A model generated the notes under the pieces. The model saw only the letters and a list, made by a program, of their open reading frames with translations, was not told the origin of the DNA and made no database searches. Below, in pieces: positions 10,320-21,327 of a stretch of DNA of 64,000 nucleotides (position 1 is its first letter; each line of letters opens with the position of its first letter). The stretch spans positions 166,050,516-166,114,515 of the forward strand of contig OX465281.1 of the NCBI GenBank assembly GCA_949987705.1, given 5' to 3'. Made by a program: the position numbers and the translations under genes. This stretch comes from Thereva unica. Lineage: Eukaryota; Arthropoda; Insecta; Diptera; Therevidae.

Positions 10320-11906
10320 ATCCTAAAATGAAAAAAGAAATTAGTAACATGAATATTTGAATATTTAAGTAATACCTGGTGCCTGGGTGTTACACAGGCA
10401 CAATCCAACAATTAATATCTGAAATGAAAATGAAATTAATAAACTCGAAGGGGCAAAATGTCAACAAAGACCACAACAATAACAATGACATAATTAAAAC
10501 AAATAAACATGAATTCCACATAAAACATACATAAATGAATTAAATATAACATATAACATGAATTAACCGCGAATTAGTCTTATTAGATTAGTAAAAAAGG
10601 GGAAAATTGAATGAATTACAAGCGGGTTTTGATAAAACATAACCCCAAAATAAAAAATATAAAAGGCTACATTAAAACTGAAAACAACCATGCAGAAACA
10701 CAATTAAACACTGTAGATTATGCGACACTCACCTGAAACGCAACAAAATTGCGTTAATTAGCCGGCACAGGTAAACAAAACACTCGCGACACGGAACTTC
10801 AAACTCGGGCTAACTTTGACATCTCGCGACGTTTGAGGTGTCAAAACAATACCAAATTTTCCGGCGAAAACAATGGTGATGCCAGAAAGGTAGTATTTTT
10901 TCGAAATTAAAAGATATTGCCAAAAAGATATTTTTACCTTAATGACAATAAGAAAAAAAAGGACATTATGTTGAAAAGGGATGACAACAATTTTGTCAAT
11001 TTTTGAGCAAATTTTGGAAATTCATCCCAGTTTTTCCAGGGAAATTGGAATTTCTCTAATGGATGCCTTTTTGCTTATAAAAAGCGGCAGCACCCAGCGA
11101 TTGGACCTCTTAGTTTGTTTGAGAAATCATAGTGAGTTGGAAGATTTAGTGAAGTGAGTGACCAAAATCAAGGCAGGATCCACGCGAGAACATAAGAAAA
11201 TTATAGAAAGGTATCCAAGATTATACAAGGTAACAATTTGTTGTTTTTTATTTGTGGCATACATGCTATTAATTGGCATCAAGCCCGATATAAATTAACC
11301 ATTAACGTGGGAGGTGTAAACATGCAAATCATTGCATCGCATCAAGCACGTTAATATTGTTTTCAGCCATCAACGCCGGTACATTGAGAAATAGAAAAAG
11401 GGAAGAAAATTTAAGGTGCAAATTTCAAGTGAAGGTGTATTTTAATTCTAAGGAATTTAATAGTTAAGGTTATTATGTAAAAATAAAAAAGGATGAAATT
11501 GGAACAATAAATTTTAAATGTGCATTATTGTGGAGACTTGTGTAAATTAAATTTGAAATAATAAATTATAAACGTACATTTATTGTGGAGACTTGTGAAA
11601 TTGAAATTGAAATAATAAATTATAAAAGTACATTTATTGTGGAGACTTGTTTAAATTAAAATTGAAATAATAAATTATAAAAGTACATTTATTGTGGAGA
11701 CTTGTTTAAATTAAAATTGAAATAATAAATTATAAAAGTGTATTTATTGTGGAGACATTTTTTTTTATAAATAAATATCCAGTGGAGTGAGAAATATTGT
11801 CTTTTTACTGAAACTCAGTGTACATTCGAATCTTGTATTTGAATCACGAACAAATATAAATTGTCGTGCATTCTTTATACCGCTACACCAGGCCACCTAT
11901 CGAACA
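10308..11906 (+). repeat. 3' LTR of BEL element 1
   Basis: Same 1599-bp length as the 5' LTR. Differences I noted are a 2-nt indel near 10620, tgttgca to tgtggca near 11254, ttaaaaaag to ttataaaag near 11677, a T-run shorter by 2 near 11760, and three substitutions near 11835-11848. Confidence 0.95.
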
Positions 11907-11911
11907 CTTTT

Positions 11912-12640
11912 ATTTAACTTACACTGTTTGTCGTCAAATCTTGGAAGTTAAATTTGACCCACTTCCCGGTTTCGGATAGAGCTGAAATTTTGCATACACG
12001 TTTAGTTTGGATGACAATGCAATCTGGTCATTTTGTAAAAATATCAAGATGGCGGTTCCAAAATGGCGCCCGATTTTATTTAACTTACACTGTTTGTCGT
12101 CAAATCTTGGAAGTTAAATTTGACCCACTTCCCGGTTTCGGATAGAGCTGAAATTTTGCATACACGTTTTGTTTGGATGACAATGCAATCTGGCCATTTT
12201 GTAAAAATATCAAGATGGCGGTTCCAAAATGGCGCCCGATTTTTGAAATTGTGCTCCGCGGCCCTCTGACATGGGTATCAAATGAAAGGATACGACAGGT
12301 AGAACACAATAAGCTATGTGGCGTCATTCCAAATTCAAAATGGCGGCCAACACTTACACTGTTTGTCGTCAAATCTTGGAAGTTAAATTTGACCCACTTC
12401 CCGGTTTCGGATAGAGCTGAAATTTTGCATACACGTTTAGTTTGGATGACAATGCAATCTGGCCATTTTGTAAAAATATCAAGATGGCGGTTTCAAAATG
12501 GCGCCCGATTTTTGAAATTGTGCTCCGCGGCCCTCTGACATGGGTATCAAATGAAAGGATATGACAGGTAGAACACAATAAGCTATGTGGCGTCATTCCA
12601 AATTCAAAATGGCGGCCAACACTAAATTGCGGAAAGCTTA
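11912..12640 (+). repeat. Tandem units of about 270 bp related to Helitron/DINE satellites
   Basis: Two full units (from about 12077 and 12351) and one shortened unit of about 160 bp (from 11917). Each opens cttacactgtttgtcgtcaa and carries gacccacttcccggtttcgg, aagatggcggttccaaaatg, gacatgggtatcaaatgaaa and ggcgtcattccaaattc. The same unit is seen at 474-790 and, decayed, at 12650-13160. The 128-bp array at 31437-33105 shares its gacatgggtatcaaatgaaa core. Open frames across it are by-products of the repeat. Confidence 0.8.
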
Positions 12641-12699
12641 TAATAGACTAAAAAGTAGAAAATATAACCGATCAACTTCCAATATTGCACACACTCGTA

Positions 12700-12985
12700 G
12701 TTCGGGTGGTTAATGTGTATGAATGATGAGATGAATAGTTGAGTTAAGGGTGAGTTGATAATAAAGAAGCAATACACGTTACAAAAAATCACAAACAAAC
12801 ACAGAGATGCTGCTGTCAACTAAATTCAACTACTCAAATACTGAACTCATGTCCGTATGCATAATTTCAACTAAACCCAGGTAGCAGAGCTGAGTCGAGT
12901 TCAGTCAACCTTAACCCAACTCGACTCCCGTTTACATGTAGTTAGACTTGGGTTCAACTTGAGTTCAACTCATCATGTATAAGTA
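12700..12985. mobile_element. Possible small inverted-repeat insertion splitting a satellite unit
   Basis: The unit stops at ttcgggtgg near 12700 and resumes with aaatgcaatctgacc near 12986. The intervening sequence starts with atgatgagatgaatagttga and ends with an imperfect inverse (caacttgagttcaactcatcat). No target duplication is clear. Confidence 0.35.
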
Positions 12986-13160
12986 CTAAATGCAATCTGA
13001 CCTTTTTGTAAAAAAATCAAGAAGACGGTTCCGAGATGGCGGCCGTTTTTGCAATTATGTTCCACCGAGCCCACGACATGGGTATCAAATGTATACAGTA
13101 AACTGTGTGACGTAATTTTAAATCTAATAGAATTGCCATCATAAAATGGCGGAATACATA
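12986..13160 (+). repeat. Remainder of a decayed satellite unit
   Basis: Contains gcaatctgacctttttgtaa, gagatggcggccg and gacatgggtatcaaatg, aligning with the unit of 11912-12640. Confidence 0.6.
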
Positions 13161-13187
13161 TAATAAACTAAAAAGTAGAAAATAAAA

Positions 13188-13411
13188 TAAATGGTTAAAA
13201 AAAATTTTTAAAAAAAATTCTTTTCATTAACTAAAAAATGTACTGAAAAGTAAAAAATAAAAAATATTTTAAAGAAAAGCGTGAAATTTCAATTTTAATG
13301 AAAAAGTTAATTAAAAGAATGGCGCATTTTTCATCAAAAATTGAATAATATGAATAGTACATTTTTTAGTTAATGAAAAGAATTTTTTTTAAAAAAATTT
13401 TTTAACCATTT
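13188..13411. repeat. Inverted repeat with about 55-bp arms
   Basis: The left arm 13188-13243 (aaatggttaaaaa ... ctaaaaaatgtac) is the near-perfect reverse complement of 13357-13411 (gtacattttttag ... ttaaccattt), with about 113 bp between. It could be a MITE or foldback remnant; no target duplication or coding was found. Confidence 0.7.
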
Positions 13412-13754
13412 ATTTTTTTTAAATATAGGTTCTTTTATGCTTGAAAAAAGTGAAAAAAAATGGAATCAAAAATGGTGAACTTTTGCACTTTTTCGCCAAT
13501 TTTATGGAAATAGTTTCGCTGCTAGAGGGCGTTTTGCGCCTTTTTTTCAGATTCTGTTGATAATTAAAGCGTCAAAAAAACCGTTGAAAAATTGCAACTA
13601 CTAATTTGATATCATTTAATTTTTCATACAAATCCATTATTTTGCTAAAAATCTAAAAAAAGATGGTAATAATAAAACCCTCCCCCTATACCACCCACCA
13701 ACCATCATTACATTCTCCTTGCAAAAAAACTCTGTTCTATTACCACAATATTAA

Positions 13755-13885
13755 TTTTTTGACGTAACAACGTCTTATAAATCGATTAGTATAGGAAGTC
13801 ATTAGCGCAAATAGTCGCGCCACGCGCGGCTATCCCCACTACTACTTAGCGACTGGAACGGGACGTCACGTTGTCACGTCAAAAT
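13755..13885. mobile_element. Small MITE with TTTTTGACGTaACAACGT ends
   Basis: Left end ttttttgacgtaacaacgt and right end acgttgtcacgtcaaaat are inverted copies with one mismatch, about 130 bp apart. The interior is GC-rich relative to its surroundings (gcgccacgcgcggct). No coding. The superfamily is not assigned. Confidence 0.55.
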
Positions 13886-14944
13886 AAGCTTCAGGCAACC
13901 CGTACTCGAAAATACAATTCATAAAAATATGCTCTAAAGGGTCCATCATTAAAGAGAATCTTAAAAAATATAATGAAAGCTACAAAGTTATCAGTTTATA
14001 TTCATTATATACCGCCTGCCACCCCATAATAGATTTCAAAACAAAATTTCGAAGGAACTTTTAAGAGTAGATTTAACATTGCTCGAAGCCAGAGTAGATT
14101 ACCAGAAAACGAAACCAAGGAAACAAAGAGAATACGGTGGATACAAAAATTTCTCTATCTTCGTCTTGTCAGTTCCCGCTGTTCGGTTCCGAAGAAGCTG
14201 CGTTTACCTCAGCTTCTGAGGGTACCGTATCTACGCAAACCTTTACGTGAGTGTGAGTTCAATTCAATTGAATGCGTTGGAGCTTTCACATTGATTTTCT
14301 GTGGCAAATAAGCTGACGATATTGCAGCTTCCCCATGTGTAAGGCCTCGGTTATGATAAAAGCGGCGAGACACCACTCTGCCGTTCACCACTCGTATTGT
14401 GGCTAAGGTTTTACTCTTTCTTTACAGTGAATTGTATTGTATATAAAAAATTCTGTACATTGCATCCTTAGTGTTTCCAGAGGAGGAAAAATATTGAGAT
14501 TTAAATCTTGATATATTTAAATTTATTTTTATGAAGTTGCCTATTTGGTCAAGGGAAGCAGTGCTTCCTTTGCTTCCAAAGAGGAACCGCCACTGATTTT
14601 TGGTCAATTCTGACATTCTTTATATTGATTAGTTTTGCTGGTATCTCCGGAAAGCTTTGGAATTTCCAAATTAAGTCATTCGCTTCTCAGTTTATTAGCG
14701 GCGCTTCAACACGCTCAATATGAATTCGAACACCCGCTTTAGTGTAGCGAGCGCAGTACGAACGAATTGTTTGTTTGCTAACGTTTCGGAAAAACAAATT
14801 CTGTAGAAAAATCTTGTGGATTTACCACTATTATGGTTATTTGAACTAGCTTCTCTCAGGATTATTTTGTCACCAGTTCTGATACTAGACAATTTCCCAC
14901 AAGTGCTAAACGTTTTACTATTTTGTAAGAAGTTCGTTTATTCC

Positions 14945-15030
14945 GTCTACGTTAATCATACTGGGAAGTTGTTCGTGTAGACCGAAAGGGTCAAACCCAC
15001 ATCTCAACTAGTTTTAAATTTATCAATACT
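14945..15030 (-). repeat. Repeat block shared with 36700-36790
   Basis: Read on the minus strand it gives aactagttgagatgtgggtt, then gaccctttcggtctacacg and aacttcccagtatga. The same string, slightly changed, lies at about 36703-36762, where it borders an inverted-repeat element. It is a dispersed repeat of unknown class. Confidence 0.6.
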
Positions 15031-15300
15031 ACTTTTTAATACAACAATTAATCAAACAAAAAGCTTTAAAAAAAATAATAATATTCGAATTTGAAATAAG
15101 TCAACGTTACTATACGAACGCCAGCACAAGAGTGTCCAACCTAACTATGAATTAAATTACTTTTAAGAATTTCATTAAAAGTGGAATTTAGCTTAGTTAT
15201 TAAATAACTACATTAACACTAGAACCGCCACCGTCCCAATTATGTCCCACATACACTTTTGATCGGCTCGAACTTCGTTTGTTCTTCACTTAGAATCATT

Positions 15301-15740
15301 TGTAGTGACCGCGTAAACTTAATTACCAAGTTTACGCAAAGTCACACAACAGCCTCCCACACAATAAACACGATCAGTCGGAACACTCCATCGATCACCG
15401 AACTTAAAGTTCAGTGATCTTACCGTCTCCGTTCCGTTCCCCCATCGTGTTCATCGAGACAGCCAGTTTCCGGCATCTCCAATTTTGCATCTCCACTTGT
15501 GACTCACTTTTCTCCTAGTTCACGGCTACGAATAGAAAGTTAATCAAAAAACCAGTTGCGGAAATAAATCAAATATATATATTTGTATACACGGGTATTT
15601 GTAATACCAAAAACGTAGTGTGATAGTAAAATAAGGATTTGTGATATTACTTATGAAATACTAGCAATAAATATCGTGAAGTGAATATTAAAGCATTGTT
15701 TCAGTTTTCTTTTGTGATCCTCGCCACAAAGGCGACGACA
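15301..15740 (+). repeat. 5' LTR of Gypsy element 1
   Basis: 440 bp, TG...CA, ending gccacaaaggcgacgaca. The copy at 20937-24350 is nearly identical apart from the insertion, so this element too is young. Confidence 0.93.
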
Positions 15741-16951
15741 GTGGTGACCCCTAACGGCAACACGCGGAGCACGTTGCTCACTCGAGAAGAAAATTATTAA
15801 AACACATTGTGTTTCACCTAGTGAGATAAATTTGCTTAATAAAAAAATAATAATAAATATTACAAATAGAAACATAAGCGGTACAAATAATAATAGCCAC
15901 AATAATAGTACACTTAATTAAGATCATCGCGTTTACCTAATTCGATCTAGTTCATTATCATCATCATCAATAAATTTATTACATGGTGGTGATTTAAATT
16001 CATTCTTATCAAAACGATTTTGAAAATAATACGGAATATTGCTAAACGCCTCTCAATAGATCAAACAAAAATACAACAGTTAGTCTAGTGAAGGTTATCA
16101 GTGCATCGAATTTACACGAATCTGTTCTTGAGACGCGTTTTAATAATATTTTTTTTAATCATGTGCACATCTATACAGTATATTACGGCGACCTTTTGTT
16201 ATGGGTTAAACATGCACATATAAAAAATTAAGAAGCGCCTAGAAAACAACTACTATTGGACATCAAAGGAATTCATACAAGATTTCAATACAATAATAAC
16301 AACAACAAAGGGAGCAATTTCGAACCGCAACCACAGATAATTTTTATTTCTATTTAATTTTCAAATATACAGACAATTTTATTTTATTTTATTTGCATGT
16401 ATACATATACACATAATTTTAAGTTTTCCTTTTTTTTTCTCTTTATATATAGATATTTTGGTTTAAATAACTTGAAAATCAATTAAATTGAATTTTTCTC
16501 TTAAATTATATTACTAGACATTGCATTTATATAGATAAGAATTATTTAACATACAAAATTTTTTTTCCATATATAGATACATATTTCTCACATTACAAAC
16601 ATAAAAATATAACATAGATACAATTCAAGCACATTATATAATACATTTCCATTGACTTATATAATTTATACCTGTCATTACACATATACATATATATATA
16701 TATATACATATACAAATATATATATATAAATACCATTTCACAGCATATTTGAACTAGAGATTATTTCAATTATTCTTTATTCCGCGATAAATTTTGACAA
16801 GATTTGTTTGTTTTCAAACAAAAAGAAGACTTTAATTCTGGTCGCATTTTCCATATACAAATCAGTATAATTGTGGCTTACATTTTAGTAAGCATCAGTG
16901 TATAGATTATTACGTAGCGTTACTGTACTGCAGTTTTCATTAGGACTCGTA
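15741..16951 (+). other. Primer site and leader of Gypsy element 1
   Basis: TGGTGACCCC (15742-15751) follows the LTR by one base and matches the complement of tRNA-Trp 3' ends as used by CsRn1-type elements. The remaining 1.2 kb is an AT-rich untranslated leader without a convincing gene. Confidence 0.7.
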
Positions 16952-17875
16952 ATGTCAAGAACGGGAGAAAATTCGATGGAACAAGACTTTCCACAGGAAC
17001 AAGACTTTCCACAAATGGAGGACCCTAAGCCCGGAACTTCGGGAGTTGACGGCATTAAAATATCGAAACTCGACATTCCCAAGTTCTGGGTCCAACAGCC
17101 CGCCTCCTGGTTTTACCAGGCCGAAATTATGTTTCAACTGGCGGGCTGTAAGTCTGATAAAATGAAAGTCTACAACGTTATAGCTGCATTGCCGGAAGAG
17201 GCGGTAACGGCAATGCGGCTTAGCACAGTAAACCCCTCTACCTCCTCATACGAGGAAATCAAACTGCATCTGCTCGAGAAGTACGGCACTTCCGAGAAGC
17301 GCCGTCTCGAGCAGTTGCTATCAGTGCAAGAGCCTGGAGATCGGAAACCTTCCGAGTTTCTCCAGGCTCTCAAGGCACTGGCGGGCGGGTCGTCAGCGGT
17401 CAACGATGATCTGATCCGGAACCTGTGGGAGCTGAGGCTTCCACAGGCCATCCAGATCACGTTGGCCACCTCCGCTGACCAAACCCTAGCCGGGCTGGCT
17501 GCAACGGCAGACAAGGTATGGGAGGTGCTTCCACACGGAGGCGCCTCATACGCGTCCGCCGTCACCGCAGCACCGACCAACGCGGAGCCCACATTGGTGG
17601 CGCTGCAAAGCGCCATCAATAGGCTGACGGCCCGGCTAGACAAGCTTGACCGCAACCCGCGGAAGGCGAGAAGCCGAACACCTGCCAATCGACAGGGCGG
17701 CCCTCGACAACCCTCGGCCAATCGGCCACAAGGGACTAATCAAGCCAGGGGCAGCATGTGCTATTACTACTACCGTTACGGTAGTGAAGCACGCCAGTGC
17801 AAGCTTCCCTGCAGTTTCGGTGGTGGTAAGGCCAAGTCGGTGAAGAAACCACCCACCCACCCTAAAAAAAACTAA
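16952..17875 (+). CDS. gag: Gag of Gypsy element 1
   Basis: I chose ATG 16952 ([13 protein letters not shown]); the frame is open for 18 codons further upstream but without an ATG. The 307-residue protein has the capsid region of CsRn1-like elements ([57 protein letters not shown]), a Pro/Arg-rich linker and one C-terminal knuckle, [18 protein letters not shown]. The sister element reads [18 protein letters not shown], so the His ligand of the CHCC knuckle is Tyr here and zinc binding is probably damaged. The gene ends in a run of eight A, C, TAA that forms a -1 slip site. Confidence 0.92.
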   Translation: MSRTGENSMEQDFPQEQDFPQMEDPKPGTSGVDGIKISKLDIPKFWVQQPASWFYQAEIMFQLAGCKSDKMKVYNVIAALPEEAVTAMRLSTVNPSTSSYEEIKLHLLEKYGTSEKRRLEQLLSVQEPGDRKPSEFLQALKALAGGSSAVNDDLIRNLWELRLPQAIQITLATSADQTLAGLAATADKVWEVLPHGGASYASAVTAAPTNAEPTLVALQSAINRLTARLDKLDRNPRKARSRTPANRQGGPRQPSANRPQGTNQARGSMCYYYYRYGSEARQCKLPCSFGGGKAKSVKKPPTHPKKN

Positions 17876-17921
17876 AGGGGCAGGGGGTCGACATGAGCGA
17901 GCATATAACCGGCCGCTCATA
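17866..17921 (+). promoter_or_regulatory. -1 ribosomal frameshift signal between gag and pol
   Basis: Heptamer A AAA AAC (17866-17872) lies in the gag frame directly before stop TAA 17873-17875. Slipping back one base leads into an open pol frame (CTA AAG GGG). Downstream, ATGAGCG (17893-17899) pairs perfectly with CGCTCAT (17915-17921). The 20-nt gap is longer than usual, so a pseudoknot using the intervening G-runs may be needed. The sister element has A AAA AAT at the same place. Confidence 0.75.
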
Positions 17922-19386
17922 TCGTTTATTCGTCAGAGACACCAACAATCGGATGGACTTTCTGATTGATTCGGGCTCTGACGTTTCAATTGTTCCCGCC
18001 AAGGCGTTCCCGGCCCATAACGGTAGCCCAAACGTCCTTCTGTACGCGGCCAACGGATCACTGATCCGAACTTTCGGCACTAAGTTGCTCGAACTTGAAC
18101 TCGGCTTACGCCGACGATATGTTTACAACTTCATTATAGCCGACACCACTAAAACCATTATCGGGGCGGACTTCTTAACGAAGTTCAAATTGTCCGTCGA
18201 TTTTGAATATCGACATTTAGTCGACAAGCGCACGAAGTTTCGAATTAACGTGTGCGCTACCGTCGACTACAATCCCGAAACATTTCCATGCCGAGTTATT
18301 GGCATATACAAAGAGCTATTAACGAAGTACGCTTCGTTAACAAAACCGCCCAATTTTAACCTTCCGGTTAAACACAATGTGCGACACCACATTGTAACTA
18401 AAGGGCAATTACCTTTTGTCACCGCTCGACGACTCCATCCGGAGAAACTGAAGGTGGCAAAGTTAGAATTTGACCACATGGTCCAATTGGGGATTTGTCG
18501 ACCTTCGTCGTCCCCCGCAGCATCTCCGCTTCATCTAGTTCCTAAACGGGACTCACATGATTGGAGGCCATGCGGCGACTACCGTCGCCTTAATGCTGTC
18601 ACTGTGCCGGATAGATATCCGATCCCGCATATACAGAATTTCTCCGTGAATCTTCACGGCGGCACAATTTTTTCGAAGGTTGACTTGGTACGTGCATACC
18701 ATCACATACCAATCGCCCCAGAAGACGTGCATAAGACTGCACTCATTACGCCATTCGGCCTATATGAGTTTACACGTATGCCATTCGGCTTACGAAATGC
18801 AGCCCAAACCTTTCAAAGGTTCATAAATGAAGTTACGAGAGATCTCGACTTCGTTTATGTATACTTGGACGATATACTTATCGCCAGTAAAACCGAGGAT
18901 GAGCATATCGTTCACCTCGAAGAGCTCTTTAAACGCCTCGATAGCTTCGGTTTAACCATCAAGCTAGAGAAATGCGTTTTTGGTGCAACAGAGATTAAGT
19001 TTCTAAGCCACCGCATCACAAAGGATGGAATATTTCCATCCCCCGATCGGGTTCAGGCTATCGTTGATCTCGCACCTCCAACTTCTGTCAAATCGATCCA
19101 GAAGTTTTTGGGAATGGTGAATTTCTATCACCGATTTATCCCAAAATTGGCTGAACAGTTGGTGCCTATAAACGAGCATTTGAGAGACCTTCTCAACCGC
19201 TCACGTGCCAATAAAGTTTTTGACTGGCCAGCAGAATGTCAGGCGGCATTCCTCAAGGTGAAAACCTCGATGGCTGAAGCAACTCTGCTGAACCATCCAA
19301 TCGAGGATGCAAAATACAGTCTTACGACTGACGCCTCTGATTATGCAATCGGAGGCGTTTTGGAACAATTCAACGGTCACCGGTAG
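17872..19386 (+). CDS. pol: Pol of Gypsy element 1, first part: protease and reverse transcriptase
   Basis: Entered by -1 frameshift from gag; an internal ATG is at 17893. Protease has [14 protein letters not shown] (Asp-Ser-Gly) near 17963 and a second motif near IIGADFL. Reverse transcriptase starts around [20 protein letters not shown], with [21 protein letters not shown] and the YLDD catalytic box near 18862. The RNase H start ([12 protein letters not shown]) is followed by a stop TAG at 19384 after NGHR. Comparison with the sister element shows that a few bases were lost here, so RNase H and integrase lie in another frame. Confidence 0.92.
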   Translation, partial: LKGQGVDMSEHITGRSYRLFVRDTNNRMDFLIDSGSDVSIVPAKAFPAHNGSPNVLLYAANGSLIRTFGTKLLELELGLRRRYVYNFIIADTTKTIIGADFLTKFKLSVDFEYRHLVDKRTKFRINVCATVDYNPETFPCRVIGIYKELLTKYASLTKPPNFNLPVKHNVRHHIVTKGQLPFVTARRLHPEKLKVAKLEFDHMVQLGICRPSSSPAASPLHLVPKRDSHDWRPCGDYRRLNAVTVPDRYPIPHIQNFSVNLHGGTIFSKVDLVRAYHHIPIAPEDVHKTALITPFGLYEFTRMPFGLRNAAQTFQRFINEVTRDLDFVYVYLDDILIASKTEDEHIVHLEELFKRLDSFGLTIKLEKCVFGATEIKFLSHRITKDGIFPSPDRVQAIVDLAPPTSVKSIQKFLGMVNFYHRFIPKLAEQLVPINEHLRDLLNRSRANKVFDWPAECQAAFLKVKTSMAEATLLNHPIEDAKYSLTTDASDYAIGGVLEQFNGHR

Positions 19387-19388
19387 CT

Positions 19389-20915
19389 CTAGCTTTTTAT
19401 TCCAAAAAGCTGTCACCAACAGAACGGAAGTACTCTGCATTCGATCGCGAACTCCTCGCAATCTATGCAGCGATCAAACACTTCCGTTACTTCGTTGAAG
19501 GACGCAATTTCGTGGTCTATACTGACCACAAACCACTGGTTCGCGCCCTTCACACAAAGACCGAACGATCCCCTCGACAGACCAGACATTTAGGTCTAAT
19601 CTCTCAGTTTACCACAGACATCAGACATGTGTCGGGTAAACAAAACGTTGTCGCGGACTACTTGTCACGCTCACTAGCAACCGACAACGTCGACTCGGTC
19701 ACCTTCGACCTGCCTACACTGGCTCAGGCTCAACAAGGTGACACAGAGTTGAAGTCTCTACAAGAGCACCCCAGCAACGGCTCACGGGTAAAATTAGTCC
19801 TCACACCAATACCATTTACCGCCCATCAGGTGTGGTGTGAAAATAGTTTAGGCATTTCTAGGCCTTACATACCCATTTCCTTACGGAGACTAGCGTTCAA
19901 CTCCGAACATAGTCTCTCTCATCCTGGTATTCGCGCTACAAGACGAGCCGTTACCAAGAAATACTTCTGGGCATCGATCAATAAAGACTGCAATGAGTGG
20001 TCTCGATCATGCCTAGGTTGCCAAAAGTCCAAAGTTTCACGACATACCAAATCTCCATTGGAAGCTTTCAAACTTCCAAATAATAGATTTGACCATATCC
20101 ATATGGATATAGTGGGACCCCTACCCCCATCTCGTGGATACTCTTATATCTTAACGATAGTCGATAGATTCACGCGATGGCCTGAAGCATACCCAATTCG
20201 GGATATCTCAGCTTCAACAGTGGCAAAGAAATTCGTCACTGAATTTGTCCCACGATTCGGCGTACCACTTGAGATCACAACCGATCAAGGTACGCAGTTC
20301 GAATCGAAACTATTCAATGAAGTTGCCAAATTACTCGGCACTCATCGAATCCGGACCACCGCCTACCACCCGCAAGCAAACGGGATGGTTGAACGGTTCC
20401 ACAGGCAACTAAAAGCAGCCTTAATGGCAAGGGACAACACTACTCATTGGAGTGAAGACTTGCCCTTTGTCATGTTAGGCATACGCACGGCAATTAAGAC
20501 CGACTTACAATGCTCACCAGCCGAGCTCGTATACGGTCAGAATCTGAGACTTCCCAATTCGATTTCTATCCCAACGGATGAGAATCCAATTGAAGAATCA
20601 GAATTCCTCTCTCGCCTTCGTTCTCACATGCAGAACATTAAGGCAATACATCCTCGGCAGCCCGTCCAAAAGGATGTCTACGTGCCAGAAGCCCTGGAGA
20701 ACGCCGACTACGTTTTCATACGAGTCGACAGAGTTCGAAAACCTTTCGAACCTCCATACGAGGGCCCATATGAAGTAATCAAACGATTACGAAAACACTT
20801 CGTCGTCAAATTGGACGGCACAACCAAGTCAATATCCATTGACAGGCTAAAGCCAGCCTTCGGTTGTGACCGCGACAACGAAGCTAAGCCGTCTAAAGCG
20901 GTAACATTTCGTTAA
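19389..20915 (+). CDS. pol: Pol of Gypsy element 1, second part: RNase H and integrase
   Basis: Continues the protein after the frameshift near 19384. RNase H carries YSAFDRELLAIYAAIKHF and VVYTDHKPL. Integrase has an HHCC finger (HSLSHPGIRATRR ... CLGCQKSK), catalytic Asp in HMDIVGPLP (near 20100), TTDQGTQFES (near 20281) and Glu in NGMVERFHRQLK (near 20385), then a C-terminal domain with PFEPPYEGPYEVIKRLRKHF. It lacks a start of its own and would be made only if the frame were restored, so the present copy cannot make integrase. Confidence 0.92.
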   Translation, partial: LAFYSKKLSPTERKYSAFDRELLAIYAAIKHFRYFVEGRNFVVYTDHKPLVRALHTKTERSPRQTRHLGLISQFTTDIRHVSGKQNVVADYLSRSLATDNVDSVTFDLPTLAQAQQGDTELKSLQEHPSNGSRVKLVLTPIPFTAHQVWCENSLGISRPYIPISLRRLAFNSEHSLSHPGIRATRRAVTKKYFWASINKDCNEWSRSCLGCQKSKVSRHTKSPLEAFKLPNNRFDHIHMDIVGPLPPSRGYSYILTIVDRFTRWPEAYPIRDISASTVAKKFVTEFVPRFGVPLEITTDQGTQFESKLFNEVAKLLGTHRIRTTAYHPQANGMVERFHRQLKAALMARDNTTHWSEDLPFVMLGIRTAIKTDLQCSPAELVYGQNLRLPNSISIPTDENPIEESEFLSRLRSHMQNIKAIHPRQPVQKDVYVPEALENADYVFIRVDRVRKPFEPPYEGPYEVIKRLRKHFVVKLDGTTKSISIDRLKPAFGCDRDNEAKPSKAVTFR

Positions 20916-20924
20916 CGCTACGCT

Positions 20925-20934
20925 GGGGGGGGAG
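20925..20934 (+). other. Polypurine tract of Gypsy element 1
   Basis: GGGGGGGGAG two bases before the 3' LTR TGTAG. Confidence 0.8.
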
Positions 20935-20936
20935 TA

Positions 20937-21327
20937 TGTAGTGACCGCGTAAACTTAATTACCAAGTTTACGCAAAGTCACACAACAGCCTCCCACACAA
21001 TAAACACGATCAGTCGGAACACTCCATCGATCACCGAACTTAAAGTTCAGTGATCTTACCGTCTCCGTTCCGTTCCCCCATCGTGTTTATCGAGACAGCC
21101 AGTTTCCGGCATCTCCAATTTTGCATCTCCACTTGTGACTCACTTTTCTCCTAGTTCACGGCTACGAATAGAAAGTTAATCAAAAAACCAGTTGCGGAAA
21201 TAAATCAAATATATATATTTGTATACACGGGTATTTGTAATACCAAAAACGTAGTGTGATAGTAAAATAAGGATTTGTGATATTACTTATGAAATACTAG
21301 CAATAAATATCGTGAAGTGAATATTAA
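20937..21327 (+). repeat. 3' LTR of Gypsy element 1, left part
   Basis: Matches 15301-15690. It is interrupted at gaatattaa, where the inserted transposon begins; taa is the duplicated target. Confidence 0.92.

Larger units (their letters stand above)
2792..11906 (+). mobile_element. BEL/Pao LTR retrotransposon, element 1 (nearly intact)
   Basis: A 9.1-kb element bounded by 1599-bp LTRs that begin TGTTC and end GAACA. The flanking target duplication is ctttt (2787-2791 and 11907-11911), the 5 bp usual for BEL/Pao. It carries a primer site, a gag-pol frame, an extra downstream ORF and a polypurine tract. On reading, the LTRs differ by about five substitutions and two small indels, so insertion is recent. 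One in-frame stop at 5026-5028 breaks gag; nothing else obviously disables the element. Confidence 0.95.
13412..15300. other. Gene-free spacer
   Basis: Apart from a MITE (13755-13885) and a shared repeat block (about 14945-15030) I see no supported feature. Short open frames near 14209-14892 on the minus strand match no family I know. The Gypsy target duplication catt lies at its end (15297-15300). Confidence 0.5.

Noticed and set aside
12173..12538. 121-residue open frame
   Set aside because: It crosses two satellite units and repeats its own sequence; by-product of the 270-bp repeat.
2436..14596. One large transposon bounded by cagtggcggttc and gaaccgccactg
   Set aside because: The 12-bp match is short, 12 kb apart and encloses independent elements with their own target duplications; likely two unrelated ends.
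14209..14892. Host gene on the minus strand
   Set aside because: Three short frames without a recognised domain, splice pattern or conserved motif; not enough support.
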